Below, piece by piece: positions 40,451 through 56,200 of a stretch of 64,000 nucleotides of DNA. Origin of the DNA: Zelopaecilomyces penicillatus (taxonomy: Eukaryota; Ascomycota; Sordariomycetes; Hypocreales; Pseudodiploosporaceae); the NCBI GenBank assembly GCA_005765155.1, contig VCCP01000008.1, positions 62,001 to 126,000 of the forward strand, given 5' to 3'. A program made the position numbers and the translations under genes. Numbering within the stretch: position 1 is the stretch's first letter; the number at the start of each line of letters is the position of its first letter. The notes beneath the pieces were generated by a model that had not been told where the DNA came from, did no database searches, and saw only the letters and a program-made list of their open reading frames with translations.

Positions 40451-43400
40451 CTAAAGATAAATAAGAATTATATAAAGAAAAAAAAGGATTAGGATTATTA
40501 AACCCCCTTATATATTTTAATTTATTTATTAATTAAATAATACCTTAAGACTCTGATTTTAATATTAATTTTAAAAAGACTTCTTAAATTTACTATTAAT
40601 TATTAAACCTTAATTTAAAATTATAATCCCTAGCTTAATTTAATATTAAAAGAATATATATTAATTATACTTATTTTAAATATATATATAATTTCTTATA
40701 TACTTAAACTAAGGATTTCCTGATTTAAATTCTATTTAAAAATCTTTAATAGGAAGGATCTTAATAATATTTCTTAAAAAAGTATAATAAATTTTACTCT
40801 TTATATATAATATTCTATTATTAATATATAAATTAATTATACTAAATTAATTATAATAGATAATTAATACTCTTAAATCTTAATTATAATAATTAAACTA
40901 TTCTTATATTAATAATTAAATAATCCCTATTAATCTTATTCCTTTATAATCTTTTCTTAATTTATATTAATATAATTTTACTATATTTTTAAATATAAAT
41001 CTACTTTTAGATCTACCCTATACCTATATTAATTAGAATTAAATAAAGCTTATATTTATATATCTAAAACCTTTTCTTTTATTTTAGAAAATTATTAAAT
41101 TCCTATTAAAAACAAAAGTTCTTATAAATTATTTTAATATTATAATATTATCTTTCTTTAATCTTCTTACTTATATAATTTCTTTTCTTATTTAATTATA
41201 AATATATTTTATAATACTATATTATAATAATTATATTCTTTTATTATTTTATTTTATTTTATTTTATAAAAGATTAATTAGAACATTTAAAAATTAATTT
41301 ATTTATTAATATTAAACTATTTAAATTATATAATTAATACTATTATCCTAAAACTAATTTACTTTATCCTTTTTAAATCAAATTTATATCCTAGTAATTA
41401 AGGAATTATTTAATCCTATTTATACCTATTAAATCCTCTCTATTTATAGTTTATATATTTATCCTATTTATAATTTAAATAATACTTATTATACTTACTT
41501 AGAATTAAAATATATAAATAATATAGCTATATAATATACTCTTTAATAGTTATAATAATAATTAAAAAGGATTATATATAATAGGAATATAGGATTAGAT
41601 TAATAACCCTATAATAATTAATAAATAAAGAATAGATCCTTTTTTTTTATTTTATTAAAATATTAAAGAAATACCTATAAATATATCCTATTTTAATTAA
41701 TATAAATATAAAATAAGATATTTAGGTTTTTATAATAAACTCTAGTATAGGATATTCTTAAGTATTATAAAGATTATCTTCCTAGAAGTATTATTTAAGA
41801 TTTTAATCCTTAACTAATTATATAAGAGTACTAGATATATTTTTTATCAATTTAATAATAAAAAATATCTTATAATAAAGAGAGTAATTTATTTAGCTTA
41901 TATTTACCCTCCTTAAAATCTATATTTTAAAAATTATTTAAATCTAAAAATAAAAAAAAGGATTAATATTAATTTATAAAGATTAAATAATATTAAACTA
42001 AAAAGGCTTTATAATTTATTATTATTTTTATTATAAAGAATAATTTAATATTATTAAAGAATTTAATATAATTATTCTATAATGAAATAATCTTATAAAC
42101 AATTATATTATATAAAATAATTATATTTATAATAAAATTAATATAAAAAAGCTAAGAATAAATATTATTTTAATTAATTTTTATAATTAAATAATATCTA
42201 TAATAATAATTTAAAAAGAATAAAAGATAAATTAATAATCTTAAAGTTAAAAGAGTTAAATTATAAAATAAAAGAGGAAAAGTTATAAAAGCTAAAAGGT
42301 AATCCTTTTAAAAAGTATATAAATAAAAATATATATTATTTATTAACTATAAATTATTATTAAATATCATAAAAAGCTATACTTTAAAGGAAAAACTATT
42401 TATAATAAAAGGTATCTTTAATTAAGTAATTATATATAATTATAAAGGATTATTAATTTAAACCCTTATATATTTATAAAGCTCTCTCTTTTAAAGAGAT
42501 ATCTTATATATATTACTCTCTTCTACCTTTATTATCTTCTTTAATACCTATATTATTTTATTTTATTCCCTTAATTTTTATTATTATTTAATTATATCTT
42601 TATTTAATTTCTTATTAATATATAATATTAAAATAATAAAGAATTTCTAGAATATTTATATTCTTTTTTTAAATAAATATTAAAAATATAAGCCTTATTA
42701 TTATTATAGGAATAGTATAGTTTAAAAGAGATATAGATTTATTTTATAATTATATTAATAAATATATTATATTTATAATAAATCTAGGGTTTTTTAAGTA
42801 ATTATATTTTATAGTCTCTTAATAAGATTAGCTTAATCTATTATTAATCCTCCCTTAGAATTTTAATATAAATACCCTAGATTTAATAATATATAGCCTT
42901 ATCTTTATTATATAATTATTCCCTTAAAACCTATAAGAATAAAACTAGAGTAATTATTTAATCAAGCTTTATTAATTATTATATATATTAAAGAATAAAG
43001 ATTAAGCTATTAATTTTATATTATACCCTCTACTTTAAATTATATTTTATAATATCTTTAATAATATATTTATAATCTTTAAAATAATATATATTTTTAA
43101 ATTAAAGAAATACTTTTATATATATATAGATCTTTTTAATATTTTATATAAATTTAAATCTAATAATTAATTAATATTTAATACTTATAATTACCTTAAT
43201 AAGCTAACTGCTTTCTATAAAAATATATTTAATAAATAATTCTTTATTAAATTTATTAATTATAAGAATATGTATTAATGTTTTTTTATTTAGGATTAAT
43301 TTAAAAACTAGTTTTATATCTTTAATTTATAAATAAATAGATAAATATATTATATTAAAGAGTTTATATATTTATAAAGATAAATACTTTATAAACTTAA

Positions 43401-45140
43401 CCTTCTCTATAATTTTATATTTATTATTATTCTATATATAAAGTAAATATAAGATTAAAAGTATAATTATTTATCTTTTTTTTAGGTTTATATTATTATT
43501 AAAGGATTAATTAGGTTTTTTTTTTTTTTAATTAAATTAAAAAAGATTTAAATAAGATTAAATAGTTTTATAATAATATATTTTATCTATTCTTTAATAA
43601 TTCCTTTTATTTATTATTAAGAGATTAATACTTATTTAATAATTTAAATTAGTTTATATCTAGTTATATACTTAAAGTAAGGAATATTATATTATATTTT
43701 ATTATTAATAAATTAGGTATAATTAAATACTTATAAAGCTTTTATTATATTATTTTATAGGATCTTAATAATTAAATAATTTATAATTAAAATATAGATA
43801 AAGCGTTTTATTTTATTTACTTAAAAGATATTATATTATTTTTAATTAATAAATATACTTTATTTATATTATATAAAAACTCTAGAATCTTTTATATATC
43901 TATAAAAGATAATTTACTTATATTATTTATATAGATTATTATAAGATAATTTATTACCTTATTAGAATATAAAAGCTTATATTCTTTAAAACTATTATTA
44001 ATTAATAATTAAATAATAAATTTAAATATAATAAGATAATTAAATCTAAATTAATTAAGATTATTAATATAATTATTATTAAGGAAGTTAAATTAATTAT
44101 AATTTAATCTAATAATAATTAAATAATAATATTTTAATAGTATTCTTTAAGAGTTAATAAGAATAAATTATTTATTATTTATTTAGTCTTTAAGCTTTTA
44201 TCTAGATTTAGTTTATTTATATATAATAATACTAAGAATATTTAAGGATTATTTAATTAAGATTTATTAAATAAGGAATTAAAATCTATATTAATATAGC
44301 TTATATTATATTTAAACCCTTAAAAATAGATTACTTTTAAGAAATGAATAATTAAATTAGCTTCTTTAAATACCTTTATAATTAATTTAAATAAGGATAT
44401 TAATACTTTTAAGGATATTATTATAATTCTAAAGCAATTTATTAATAAGAACTTAAATAGGATATCTTAATTAAATAATAAATATCTTTTTTATAAATAG
44501 ATTAACCCTTTTAATAAAGAAAAAGGAAGTTTAAAGAAAAAATAAAGGAGCTAATAAGAGAAATTAAACTCTTAGCTCTCTTTATACTATATATTATTAA
44601 TTTAATCTATAAAATATAAGAAAGAGATTATTATTTAAATAGATATTAATTTACTTTTATAATACTTAAAAGTAATAAAGTATATTATAATTATTAAATT
44701 TACTAAAAAGATAAATAATATATTCCTTATTAAAAAATCTATATTATATATTAAATACTTTAATAATTATATTAATGTTTATTTTAATAAAATAATTATA
44801 AAAGGGATCCTTTAATATATTAAGAAGATAATAAAAGCTTCCTTTAATAGTTTAGTGATTTAAATTATTTAATCTAATAAATCTAAATATTATATTATAT
44901 AAGTATAATTAATAATACCTTTATCTATAGATTAAATAATAGAGTTAAATACTTTAAGGATATTAAAAGAGTTAAAGGGATTAAATATTAAAGGAATACT
45001 TAATTAAGGATAAATAAAGCAGAAAAAATAATATATATATATATAGGTATTTAAAGATTATATTTAAAGACTATTACTTAATTAATTATAAATATTATTT
45101 AATTTAATAATAGGATTATCTTTAATATTTATTAAAAGGG
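40451..45140. other. Unassigned interior of the 12.6-kb element, 3' of pol
   Basis: About 4.7 kb between the end of the integrase remnant and the 3' LTR. It is heavily mutated, with no motif I can name on either strand. It could be a third ORF, such as is known 3' of pol in some gypsy elements, or one or more nested insertions. Confidence 0.4.
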
Positions 45141-45535
45141 TTTTAATAATTAGGTTAAATATATCCTTTTATTAATTAATTAAGCTATAGCTATATAAGC
45201 TATATTTAAGGGGATTAAACTATATAAGTAGATAGGCTATATCTAAGCTATTTAAATAGAATAGATATTATTTAATTTAAGTTTTTTCTTTTTTTATCTA
45301 AGAATTCTTTTAGTATATTTAAAAGATTAGCTATTAAAAAACTATCTTCTTTATTTAATTAATTATAGAATAATTAATTAATCTCTTAAGTTTATTTTAT
45401 TATATTATTATTTTATAGCTTTTCTTATTTATTTAATCTTTATAGATTATACTAGCTATATAATTATCTTAAAATCATATTATAGTTCTATAGGTAGTAT
45501 TAGTATTATTATATATATTGTTTTCTCTTTATTAA
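45141..45535 (+). repeat. 3' LTR of the 12.6-kb gypsy element
   Basis: Partner of 32,926-33,321. It is preceded by a purine tract, aaaaggg, at 45,134-45,140. Confidence 0.8.
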
Positions 45536-46414
45536 ACTATATATAACTTTAAGCTTTTTAAAGCTAGCTTAAAATTATTATTCCTTATATTATTATTATA
45601 AATAAAGAAATTATATTAAAATTATATTTATTATTTATTTTCCTTTAATATAATAATAACTTTATATTTATTATATTAATATAAAAGTTTATATAAAAAT
45701 TATATTTTATTATTAAGAAAGCCTTAATAAATTAAATAAATTAAATTATCTTTTTATATAATAATTTATATTATTTTATAGATATTTCTTTTAATAATAT
45801 ATTATATAAGATATATTATTAATAAAGAATAATTATTATTTTTAATAATAGCTTAAAAAGCCTTTAATATAATTAAAATAATCCCTTTAATAAATTTATA
45901 TATATTTCTATTTAATTTCTTTCTTTAAGATCTTTAACAATCTTTTTTTTAAATCTAAGGTCTAAATTATATTAAATCCTTTTTTAACTAGCTATATACC
46001 TTAAAAAATATTAAGCTTAAGATCCCTTTAAATTTAAGTATAATTATATTAATATAATTACTCTTTATATAATATAATATTAAAAGACTTAATCCTAATA
46101 TTTATTATATATCTATATAAGCTAAGATTAAAATAGCTTCTTTATAGAATAATTAATCTAGAAAAATATCTATAAAAAGATTTAAATTAATTAGAAATAT
46201 TATATAAACTATTTTATAAAAAAGATAAATAAAAGAAATAAGATCTATAATATAATTAAGGGAATTAAATAAATTAATTTAATTAGATTATTAGATAAAT
46301 TAATTAATTAACTAAAATATAATATTTTAATATTTTAATAAAAATATATTTTTTAAATAAATTAATCCTTATAGCTTTATATAAGATAATTATATAATTT
46401 TATAATAAGGTATA

Positions 46415-46856
46415 TATAGTATTTAATAAATTCCTAAAAGATAAATCTAATAAAAGGGTTTATATTAATAAATAGATTAAAGTATTTTAAATAATAAATC
46501 GATTATATAAATAATAGATCTATAAAATCATAATTTAATATTATTAAAATAAATAATAAGATTAATATAATAATATTATTAATAATTAATTAAGATTAAA
46601 TTAAGAGAATAAAAATTAAGAGTATATATATATATTATAGATTATAATATAAGTTATAATCCCTATTATTAAATTATACTTAGAATTATAAGTCTATTTA
46701 TTAAATTATACTTTTAAGAGTAATCCTAAGCTTAGGATTATCTTTAGAATTATAATCCAATTCTATATAATTCCAGGCCTTGAATATATAATTAATAATA
46801 TAATATAATTATATAACTAAGGCCTATTATATAACCTTAACTATTAAATTATAATA
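46415..46856 (-). repeat. 3' LTR of the minus-strand chromovirus
   Basis: 442 bp, the same length as 61,077-61,518. The neighbouring sequence inside the element is a polypurine tract on the minus strand (complement of ctcctttc, 46,863-46,870), as expected next to a 3' LTR. Confidence 0.85.
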
Positions 46857-46999
46857 TAATATCTCCTTTCTAAAAGATCTTATCCTTAAAACCTATAAAT
46901 ATATCTCCCTTTTCTTTTTTTATATTTATAAATTATAATATTTATATTATATTAAATTATTTTTTATAATATTAAATTATATTAGAAAATTATAAAATC

Positions 47000-49900
47000 C
47001 TTTTAAGAAGATTATTAAGTATATTATATTAATTAATAATATTAAATATTTTATATTAATTAAAGATATAGATTTTAATAATATAATAATAGATATATTA
47101 TATTATTATTGCTTTAAATAAACATAATCTTATTATATAATAGAAAATAATAATTACTATATAATATATATAAAGCAGGGTTACTTTTATAATAATATTT
47201 TAATAATATATTTATATATATATTTTTATTATATTTAAATTATTAATTTTTATTAATTTTATTAATAATAAAACTTTTAGAATAATAGTATTAATTAAAT
47301 TTAAAAAAAAAAGATTAAAGAAAATATCTTAGATATTTAGAATTAATTAATTAAATTATAATTATAGCTTTCTTTAACTTTGAATTATTTATCTTATATT
47401 TATAAGCTTAAAAAAAGATTAAAAAATAAAGCTTTAAATTAATTTATTAAGGTTTAAAGGAATTAAATATTAAAAATAGAATTAATTTAGTTTTTATTTT
47501 AGAGGTATATAAATATTATATTGTATTAGATATATAATTTTTAGGTGCTTTAAATAAAATAGATTAATCTTTTTTAGGTTTAAATAATAAATTTATTAAT
47601 TTAGGTTTTTTAATTAGGCTAATTAACTTTAAAGGAATTATTAAAATATTAGATAGTAATAATTTAAATAATTAATAAATTCTTATATATTATTTTTAAA
47701 TCTAAAACCTTTTTATTTAATAAAATATTTATTTTATTTATTCTTTTATATAATATTTAATATAGTTTTTATTTTTTATTCTTTTTTAATTACTTTTATT
47801 TATATTATTATATATTTCTTTATATTATAAAATATTTTATTTACTAAGGAAATATAAAACATAAGATATAATTATATATTTTTTAATAATAATAATAATA
47901 ATTTATAATTAATATTAAAAATATTTTTTTTAATTTTAAAAAGCTTAAATGTTTTAAAATCTAATTTTTTATTTAATTATATTATAATAATATTTAAAGA
48001 AGTTTTATTTAATATATAATATAAAAGATATATTATATCTTTTTTTTTAAAAATTAATTCCTTTAATCTTTATTAATCTATATAATATTTTATTTTATTA
48101 TAAATAATTTAAAATTATATATAAAATTCTTTATATAATTATTATTTTTATATAGTATTAAATATAATCTTATTTAATTTTAATCCTTTTTAATATAATA
48201 AATAAAATATTTCTAATATAAATCTATAATTAATATATATTAATATAAATTATATTAATTTAAAATTGAATATATTATAGATTAATTATATAATTAATAT
48301 AATTAATATAAATATATAAATATTCTTTAATAATTTAATTAATATATTGTATTTATTTATTTATTTATAGATAATAGATAATATTAAATTTATATTTAAT
48401 TCTAAGATGTTCTATTAATTCTTATTAAAACTTAAAAATAAAGATTATTTCTCTATTAAAGATAATTTCCTTTAATAAACTATATAAGCTTATTATTATT
48501 CTATTAAAGCTATAAATAAGATCTTCTATTAAGCTTATTTTAAGATAAAATATAAAATATAAGAATTTTATTAATCCTTTTATAATAATATATATTGAAT
48601 TATAGGTTATTTTTATAAAGAATTCTATTAATAAGGATAATTTAATAATAAAATTTAATAATATTAACTTTTATAATTATATAAATATTAATAATAATTA
48701 TAACTCTTTATATAATTTATATCTTATTAATTTAATTTATTTATAAATAATATAATTACTTATAACTTTTTAGATTATTTATTATAAATCTTTAAATCTA
48801 TAATATCTTTATATTTATTTTATAATCTTTATAATTCCTTAATAATTATAAATAAAGGATTTATATAATTCTTATATAATAATCTTTTAAAGTTCTTTAA
48901 ATATTTAGAGTTTTTATTATATTTATAATATTTATCTTTTTATTTTATATCTTTAAGTATTTTTATTATATCTTTTAAAAAGTATATTTATTTAATTTAT
49001 TTTAAGATAGAATTAATTAATATAATTTAATATATAGTTTTTAATTTTATTTATAATATATTTAATTTAAATATTTAAAAGATTTATCTTTTATAATAAG
49101 ATTTTTTATTATTATAATTACTTTTTTAGCTTAAAATATCTATTTTATTATTCTTAGATTCTTTATAATAAATAATTTTATAATTATAATTTATAAGGGT
49201 TTTTATATAATAGATTTATTATATATTTAATTTTTATATAATAATAAAATAAGAGATATTCTTATAATTAATAAAAGAATTTATTTAATAATTATTTTTT
49301 TATAAATAATATAAGAATTTATTAAAAACTTCAATAATAATTATAAATTCCTTATTATAGATTAAATAATTAAATTCTATTTTATAAAGTTTTTTAAAAT
49401 AAAAGATAATAAATTATGGTCTTTCTTTATTATTTTATTATTTAATCTATACTTTAATAATATAATTTAAAGTATTAGTTTTAAATTCTATAGATTTATT
49501 TAGATTATATATTATTAATATAGGTTCTTTATAGATTTATTTCTTAAATTCTTTAAATATAATATTTATATTAGGTTTTTATAGAAATTTATAATCTTTT
49601 TTAATATATTTAATAAATAATATAACTATTTTATTATAATTATAGATAAACTTTTAATAATAATTAATAACTCCTAAGAACTCTTATATATTTATAATAT
49701 TTTATAATATTTTATAATTATATATTATAATAATTTTTATTAATTCTATTTAAATTTTATTTAATAAAAAGATATATCTTAAGAAAATAATTATTTATTT
49801 ATAAAATTTATATTTTTCTAATTTAATAAAAAGATTATTATCTTCAAATAATTATTATATATTATAAATATATTTTTTATATATTTTTTTATTTAAAAGA

Positions 49901-52510
49901 AGATTAAGATATTATTTAAATAAACTATTATAAAGATATTTAAATATTTTTAAAGAATATTATTAATTATATATTAGAATATTATAAGGATATTAATTAA
50001 ATTAAAAGGTATTATTAAATATTTAAAAAATCTAAACTTAATTTTAAAAATAATTTTTTATTTATTATCTTTCTTTATTTAAATTAAATTATATACTCTT
50101 TTAAGATTTAAGATAATAAATTAATTAATTTTATATAATTAATTATATAGTTTATTAATTAATAATAAAAATATTTAATCCTTAATTATAATTATATTTA
50201 ATAATTAATAATCTATAATTAATTATAGATTATTATTTCTTTTAAATATAAATATAATAAAGTATTTTATTTTAAATATAAATAATTAAATATATCTTTT
50301 TAAAGTACTTTATTAAAATAATTTTATAATATTTTAAATTCTTTAATATTTAATATATAAATCTTAATAAAAATAGGCTTTTTTCATTTACAATTTAAAT
50401 TTTATTATCCTATTAATTATATATAGAAAGTTTTATTTTAAGTTTTTTATAAAATAATTTAATATATTTATAATATTGTTTTAATATAAATATAAATAAT
50501 CTTTTTATATTTAAGAGTAATATATTTTTAAAGTATTCTTATAATTATTTTATTATTATTCTGAAAATAATAATAATTTATTAGATTTATTATTATTAAT
50601 TATTATATTATTTTTTAATATAATTTCCTAATAAAAAGCTCTTTTTAATAATTATAAAATATACTTTCTTTATTTTACCTATTATTATTAAATCCTTATA
50701 ATCTTTAATAGATAATATAGTATTACTCTATTATATTTAGCTTATTTTTTAATCGATTTATAGATTATTATTAAATAACCAGAAATAATCTAATATAAAT
50801 TTATATTTTTTAATATCTATTATATTAAATATAATACTATCTTAATATCCTTAGATTTTAAAATTAAGATAATTAATCTTTTTATTAATTTATTCTTTAT
50901 TATAAATAAAGGTATTTTTTTTAAGATTATATAAGGGGTATAGTTTTTCTTTATTATATTATAACAATTATATATAATTTATAGCTTTTAATTATATATA
51001 ATTATCTATTATTTTATTATTTATTAAAGTATAAAAACAATATTCTATAATCTATATTTTTATTATTAATTTAAGCTTATTTATATTTATAATATAAAAA
51101 ATCTTTTTAATTAAAGGATTATATTATAACTTCTTTATAAATAAATTTATTTATTTTTTAAGTTTTTAAGATTATATTTCTTATATAATCTATTATATTT
51201 TATTTTATTTAATCCTTTAATAATTATATAATATAGGATTTAATTAATTTAATTTTCTTTATAGATTTAAAAATTAAATTCTTATTTATAAAGATTCTTT
51301 ATTTTCTTATATATATATTTATTTTCTTTTATATATTATATATATTAAGGTTTATTATAATTAATTATTATTATTACTTTATATTAAATTCTTCTTAAGA
51401 AATTATTTTTTAATAATTATTTCTTATATTATTATATTAGTTTTTATTATATATATTTATTATATTTAAGGTTTATATAATTATATAAATATTTTTTATA
51501 GCTATTAATTTATAATCTATTATATTCTAGTTTATATTTTTCTTATTTATAAACCTTATAATAAATAGATTTATAATCTTTATTCTTAGCTTCTTATTTA
51601 TATTCTTTTAATATAATAAAATATAGTTTAAATATATTAATTCTAAAAGATATAAAATATATAGCCTTATATTAATTAATAAGTTAATCTTTTATAAGAA
51701 TATTATTAATTCCTTATACTCCTATATAATATAAAAAGATTTTATCTTAGATTTTTATTTTTTAATATTAAAATCAAAAGAAATTAATATATAATATTTA
51801 ATTAATCTTATTATAAAAGATATAGATTAGGTTTAAAAATATATAATTATCTTTATATTTATTATAATAGATTTTTAATGTAAGGGCCTTTTTAAGATAA
51901 TCCCTTAAAATAAAAACCTTTAAATTCTTTTTTATTATTTATTTATAAATATATTTAATAATTATTAATTAAAGATTAATTCTATTTATATAATTTAATA
52001 TTTATATAAGTTTAATTATTATTTCTTTAAGGTATTTATATATAATACCTTTAAATAATAGATATAATATAATATAATACTAAATTATTCTAAAAGATTT
52101 ATTATTTTTAGATTTTAAAAAGCTAAAATCTAAGCTATTATTTATATTTTATTCTTAATTAAAATAATTTTATTATTTATAATAAGGATTATTTATTAAT
52201 ATAGAATCTTTTTAAAATATTCTTTTTTATCTATATTTATATTTAATTATTAATTCTATTATATAATACTAGATTAAATTAATATAATTTATAATATTAA
52301 TAATTATTAAGATATAAGATAATTATAATCTCTAGATTATTCTTATTCTTATTCTCTTTATCCTATTATAATTAAGATTTATTTATCTTTAGTTATAGTA
52401 TATATACTTTATTATATATTTAATATTAGTTTTTAATCCTTTTCTTTTTATTTTAATTATTAATCATCTTTAATAAAAATATCCTATTTTATTATAATTA
52501 TAATATTTAA
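47000..52510 (-). pseudogene. Degenerate chromovirus gag-pol (minus strand)
   Basis: Read on the minus strand. A zinc-knuckle remnant of gag is at about 52,470-52,510, its cysteines now tyrosine. The RT catalytic box at 49,922-49,911 reads YLNN, both aspartates lost. The surrounding protein aligns by eye, block by block, with the inner element's RT and RNase H. Stops are almost all TAA. The 5' part of gag lies beyond the nested element, at about 60,248-61,076. Confidence 0.78.
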
Positions 52511-52786
52511 TCTTAAATATATCTTATTATTATATAGTATTAAGATTTATTTTAATTAATAAGATATTAAGGTTATATTATTATTAATTATAATTTATTT
52601 TATATTATTATTATTATAATTAAAATCTAAAATAAATTAAATTCTAGTTTTATTCTTTATATTCTTTTTCTTATTAATATAAGTATTATTTATTATTAAT
52701 AATAATAATTATTATATAATATTCTATAAAGAAATCTAATTAGATTTCTTTATATAGCTTATTCTTAATTTTTAATTTAAGTTTAT

Positions 52787-53242
52787 TATTATAATCTAAT
52801 AGCCAAGGTTGTATGGTGGGCCTTGGTTATATGACTTATAATATCACTATATACATACCAGAGGCTTGGAACTATATGGAATTAGATTATAATTCTAAAG
52901 GTGATCCTAGGCTCAGGATCACTCTTAAAACCATAATCCAATAGGATAGCTTACAATTCTAAGCATAATCCAGTAATAAGGATTATAGCTCAAATTATAA
53001 TCCATAATATATATATATACCCTTAATTTTCATTCTTTAAATATAGCTTAAATAATTATTAATATACTTTTAACTTTATTATATTATTTACTATTATTTA
53101 CTATATTAATACTTAACCCTGATTATAATACTCTATATCTATTATTAATATAATAGATTATATTACTTAGAATACCTCAACTTATCTATTAATATAAACC
53201 CCTTTATTAGATTTATCCCTTAGGAATTTATTAAATATTATA
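52787..53242 (+). repeat. 5' LTR of the nested chromovirus
   Basis: 456 bp, starting tattataatc and ending aaatattata (TG and CA ends both changed to TA). Its first 100 bases keep more G/C than the 3' LTR, for example ggttgtatggtggg at 52,807-52,820. Confidence 0.92.
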
Positions 53243-53289
53243 TATTAATAACTCTTATTCAATAGATTATTATATAACCCTAAGTAATA

Positions 53290-56200
53290 TTATCAATTAC
53301 CTAAATCAATTATTATAGATATCACTTAATTAATCCTTATCTTACTTATTATTAAGCTTTAGGCTCTATATAAGAAGAATATAAAACTTAAAGCTAAGTT
53401 ATAAGCTAAATAAAAAGATCTTAATAAAATCATTAAACCTTATAAGTTAGAACCTTTTATTAGATATTCTAGATCACTCTAAATATTCCTAATATAACTT
53501 AAAGCTTATTATTAATTCTATCCCTATTAATTATAAAAGGAATCTATAAAAATCCTATATATTATAGGATATATAGAGAGAGCTACCCTTAAATAATTTA
53601 AACCTATTATAAGAGACTATATAAATAAGAAGGAAAAAGATTAGAATAATAAAACCAAAAAGATCTTTTAAAAATATAATAACTTTAAAGATATAATCAA
53701 AGAAATCTTTAAGTAAGTAGATAAAGAGAGAGCTATAATCAAAAAACTTAAATTATTATATTAATATAGATCAGCCTTAAACTATACCTTAGAATTTAGA
53801 TAGATTACCTTATAAATCACCTAGAAAGATAATATATTAATAGAATACTTCTATAATGGACTTAAGGAAGAAGTTAAGAATAAACTCTTTAGGGAGGATA
53901 GATCTAAAAATTTAATTAAATATATTAGAATAGCTATTAAGATTAATAATAGATAGTTTATATAATATAAATAAAGAAAAACTAAAGGATTAGGATAGAG
54001 TAATTTTAGATAAAAACTATAATACTAATTTAATTAAGGTAGATATAGAGAAGAATCTATTATTTATATATATACCTAGAATCCTAAAAGAATAGAACTT
54101 AATATAATCTAGAAAAGAGATATATTAAAAGTCTAATATTATAACTATAATAGATATAGATATATCTCCTAATAATACAAATAATCCAAGAAAGACAGGA
54201 AATCTTGGAAATCAGTATTTAATATATAATAAAGTATATATATTATAGCTATAAATAAATAAATCTTAATTATAATAGGATAAAGAGAATAAAGATAAGG
54301 ATAACCTAGAAACTATAAATATTCTATACCCTAATAATCATTAATACTATAGACTATATTAACTTAATCTAATATTATATAATAGGATTAATAATTAAAT
54401 ATAGATATAAATAAGAAAGAATATTTTAAAGAGATTTCAGATCAATAAGTAATCCCTATTATAGATAATGAAAACACCCTAATTAAAAATAAAATAATAA
54501 ATAATAGCTTAGACTCTAGCTTTTTGGAATCCAAGAGTAAAGAATCTCTTAGGATAACTTAATACTATACTATACTATATCCACCACCTAAGAGCATTGC
54601 CTATAAATACCTTAAGGAAGTAATAATTAAACTTATATAAATACTAAGCTATATAAATAGAGTTAATCTTTAATTTATAATTATTAAATATATTTATAAA
54701 TAGATATTAGAAGAAGGCCTAGGTATCCCTATCCTAAGAGATTATCTTAAAAGAGCCTTTATATTAAAAACCAATTATAATAAATATAAAGATAATTATA
54801 TACTCCTAGACCTTAATTATATTTTCTATAATGAAATTAATTGGATATTATATATTAATTTCTTTTATTTTTAATATTAGAAAATAAAAATCTAGAATAA
54901 ATTCTTTCTATACTATATAGGAGTATAAGGAATTAAGAATATCCTTATAAGAGATTAATTCATTAACTAATATAAGACCAAGTACTTTATACCTTTTGGA
55001 ATTGGTATATTCAAATCATACCCCAAGACCCTAGAAGAATATAGACAAAAAGCTAAAAACAAAGACTATAAGTCTATCTATTATAAGATCTATAAATAGG
55101 AAAAGCTTAAATTAGAATATAATAGATTATAACTTATAGATTATAAAAAAAAGGACTTATATAATTATATTAACCTTAAGTATAATATACACTTATAATA
55201 GAAGCTAATATAATAGTATAAAAGATAACTATTAGAAGATAGTATCCTAGAAAGAATTTAATATAAAGCTATAATAGTAATCAATTATAATAAATTTTAA
55301 TATAGATAATATATAGAAGAAAATAAATATATATATAAGGAAATAAAGAACCTTTATAAATGAAAATTCAATTTCTAAACCTATAAAGGAAGTTAAGCTA
55401 ATCGAACTCTATACTATATAATCACTTAAGGCCTGAATAGAAGAGATTATAATAGACCATATAAAGAATACAATCCTAGAAACTTAAAAAATAAGTAAAG
55501 TTATCTATAAGAGGGTTATAGTATAACCCCCTATAAAAGACCCTCTATATAATAGGTACTAATAGGCTTAAATTAATAATAGAAATATAAATTATAGGAT
55601 ATTATTTTTATACTTTAGTAGATAATAAAGCAATAGGTAATTATATATTATTAAAAGCTATAAATTATATATAACTGCTATAATATAATAAGAAAGAATT
55701 ATATCCCTTATATAATCTAAAAGGAAATACCTTTACTTATAATAAAGAATAGATTAATAAAGAGATTGATTATCTCTAATTCAAAGTCCAAGGATATTAA
55801 GATAATACTATATTTAATATAATAGATACTAAAGAATATAAACTTATACTAAACCACCCTTAATTATTTAATAGTAACCTATAGATTAATTAAAAGATAG
55901 ACTAGATATAATAGAGCAATACTATATTATCTCTAAAAGACTATAAAGATCTAATAATAATAAGCAAAGCAAAGAAAATATACTTTATAGCTACTAAGAA
56001 GGGCCTTTTATTAGGAAATCATATTAAAAAACAATATAATAATCAATAGTAATAAACCTAATAGATTATTACTACCCTTAGAATAATAATAAAGCAACTA
56101 TAAGAATACTCTAAGGATAAATCACCCTTAGATATAAAAAAATAACTTATATCTATACCAGAAGAATACTATAAGTATATTAAACTATTTTATAAAGAGC

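Larger units (their letters stand above)
32926..45535 (+). mobile_element. Long Ty3/gypsy LTR element, RIP-inactivated (about 12.6 kb)
   Basis: Direct LTRs of about 395 bp at each end, and plus-strand pol between them in the order RT, RNase H, integrase (about 37,600-40,450). At 12.6 kb it is well above the usual 5-8 kb: about 4.3 kb precede pol and 4.7 kb follow it. The exact LTR ends and target duplication could not be settled. The extra sequence may be additional ORFs or older nested insertions. Not functional. Confidence 0.78.

Noticed and set aside
40462..40515. LINE-like GLGLLNP motif after the integrase of the 12.6-kb element
   Set aside because: It reads on in frame from the integrase tail; the preceding RNase H and integrase blocks make it a gypsy element, not a LINE.
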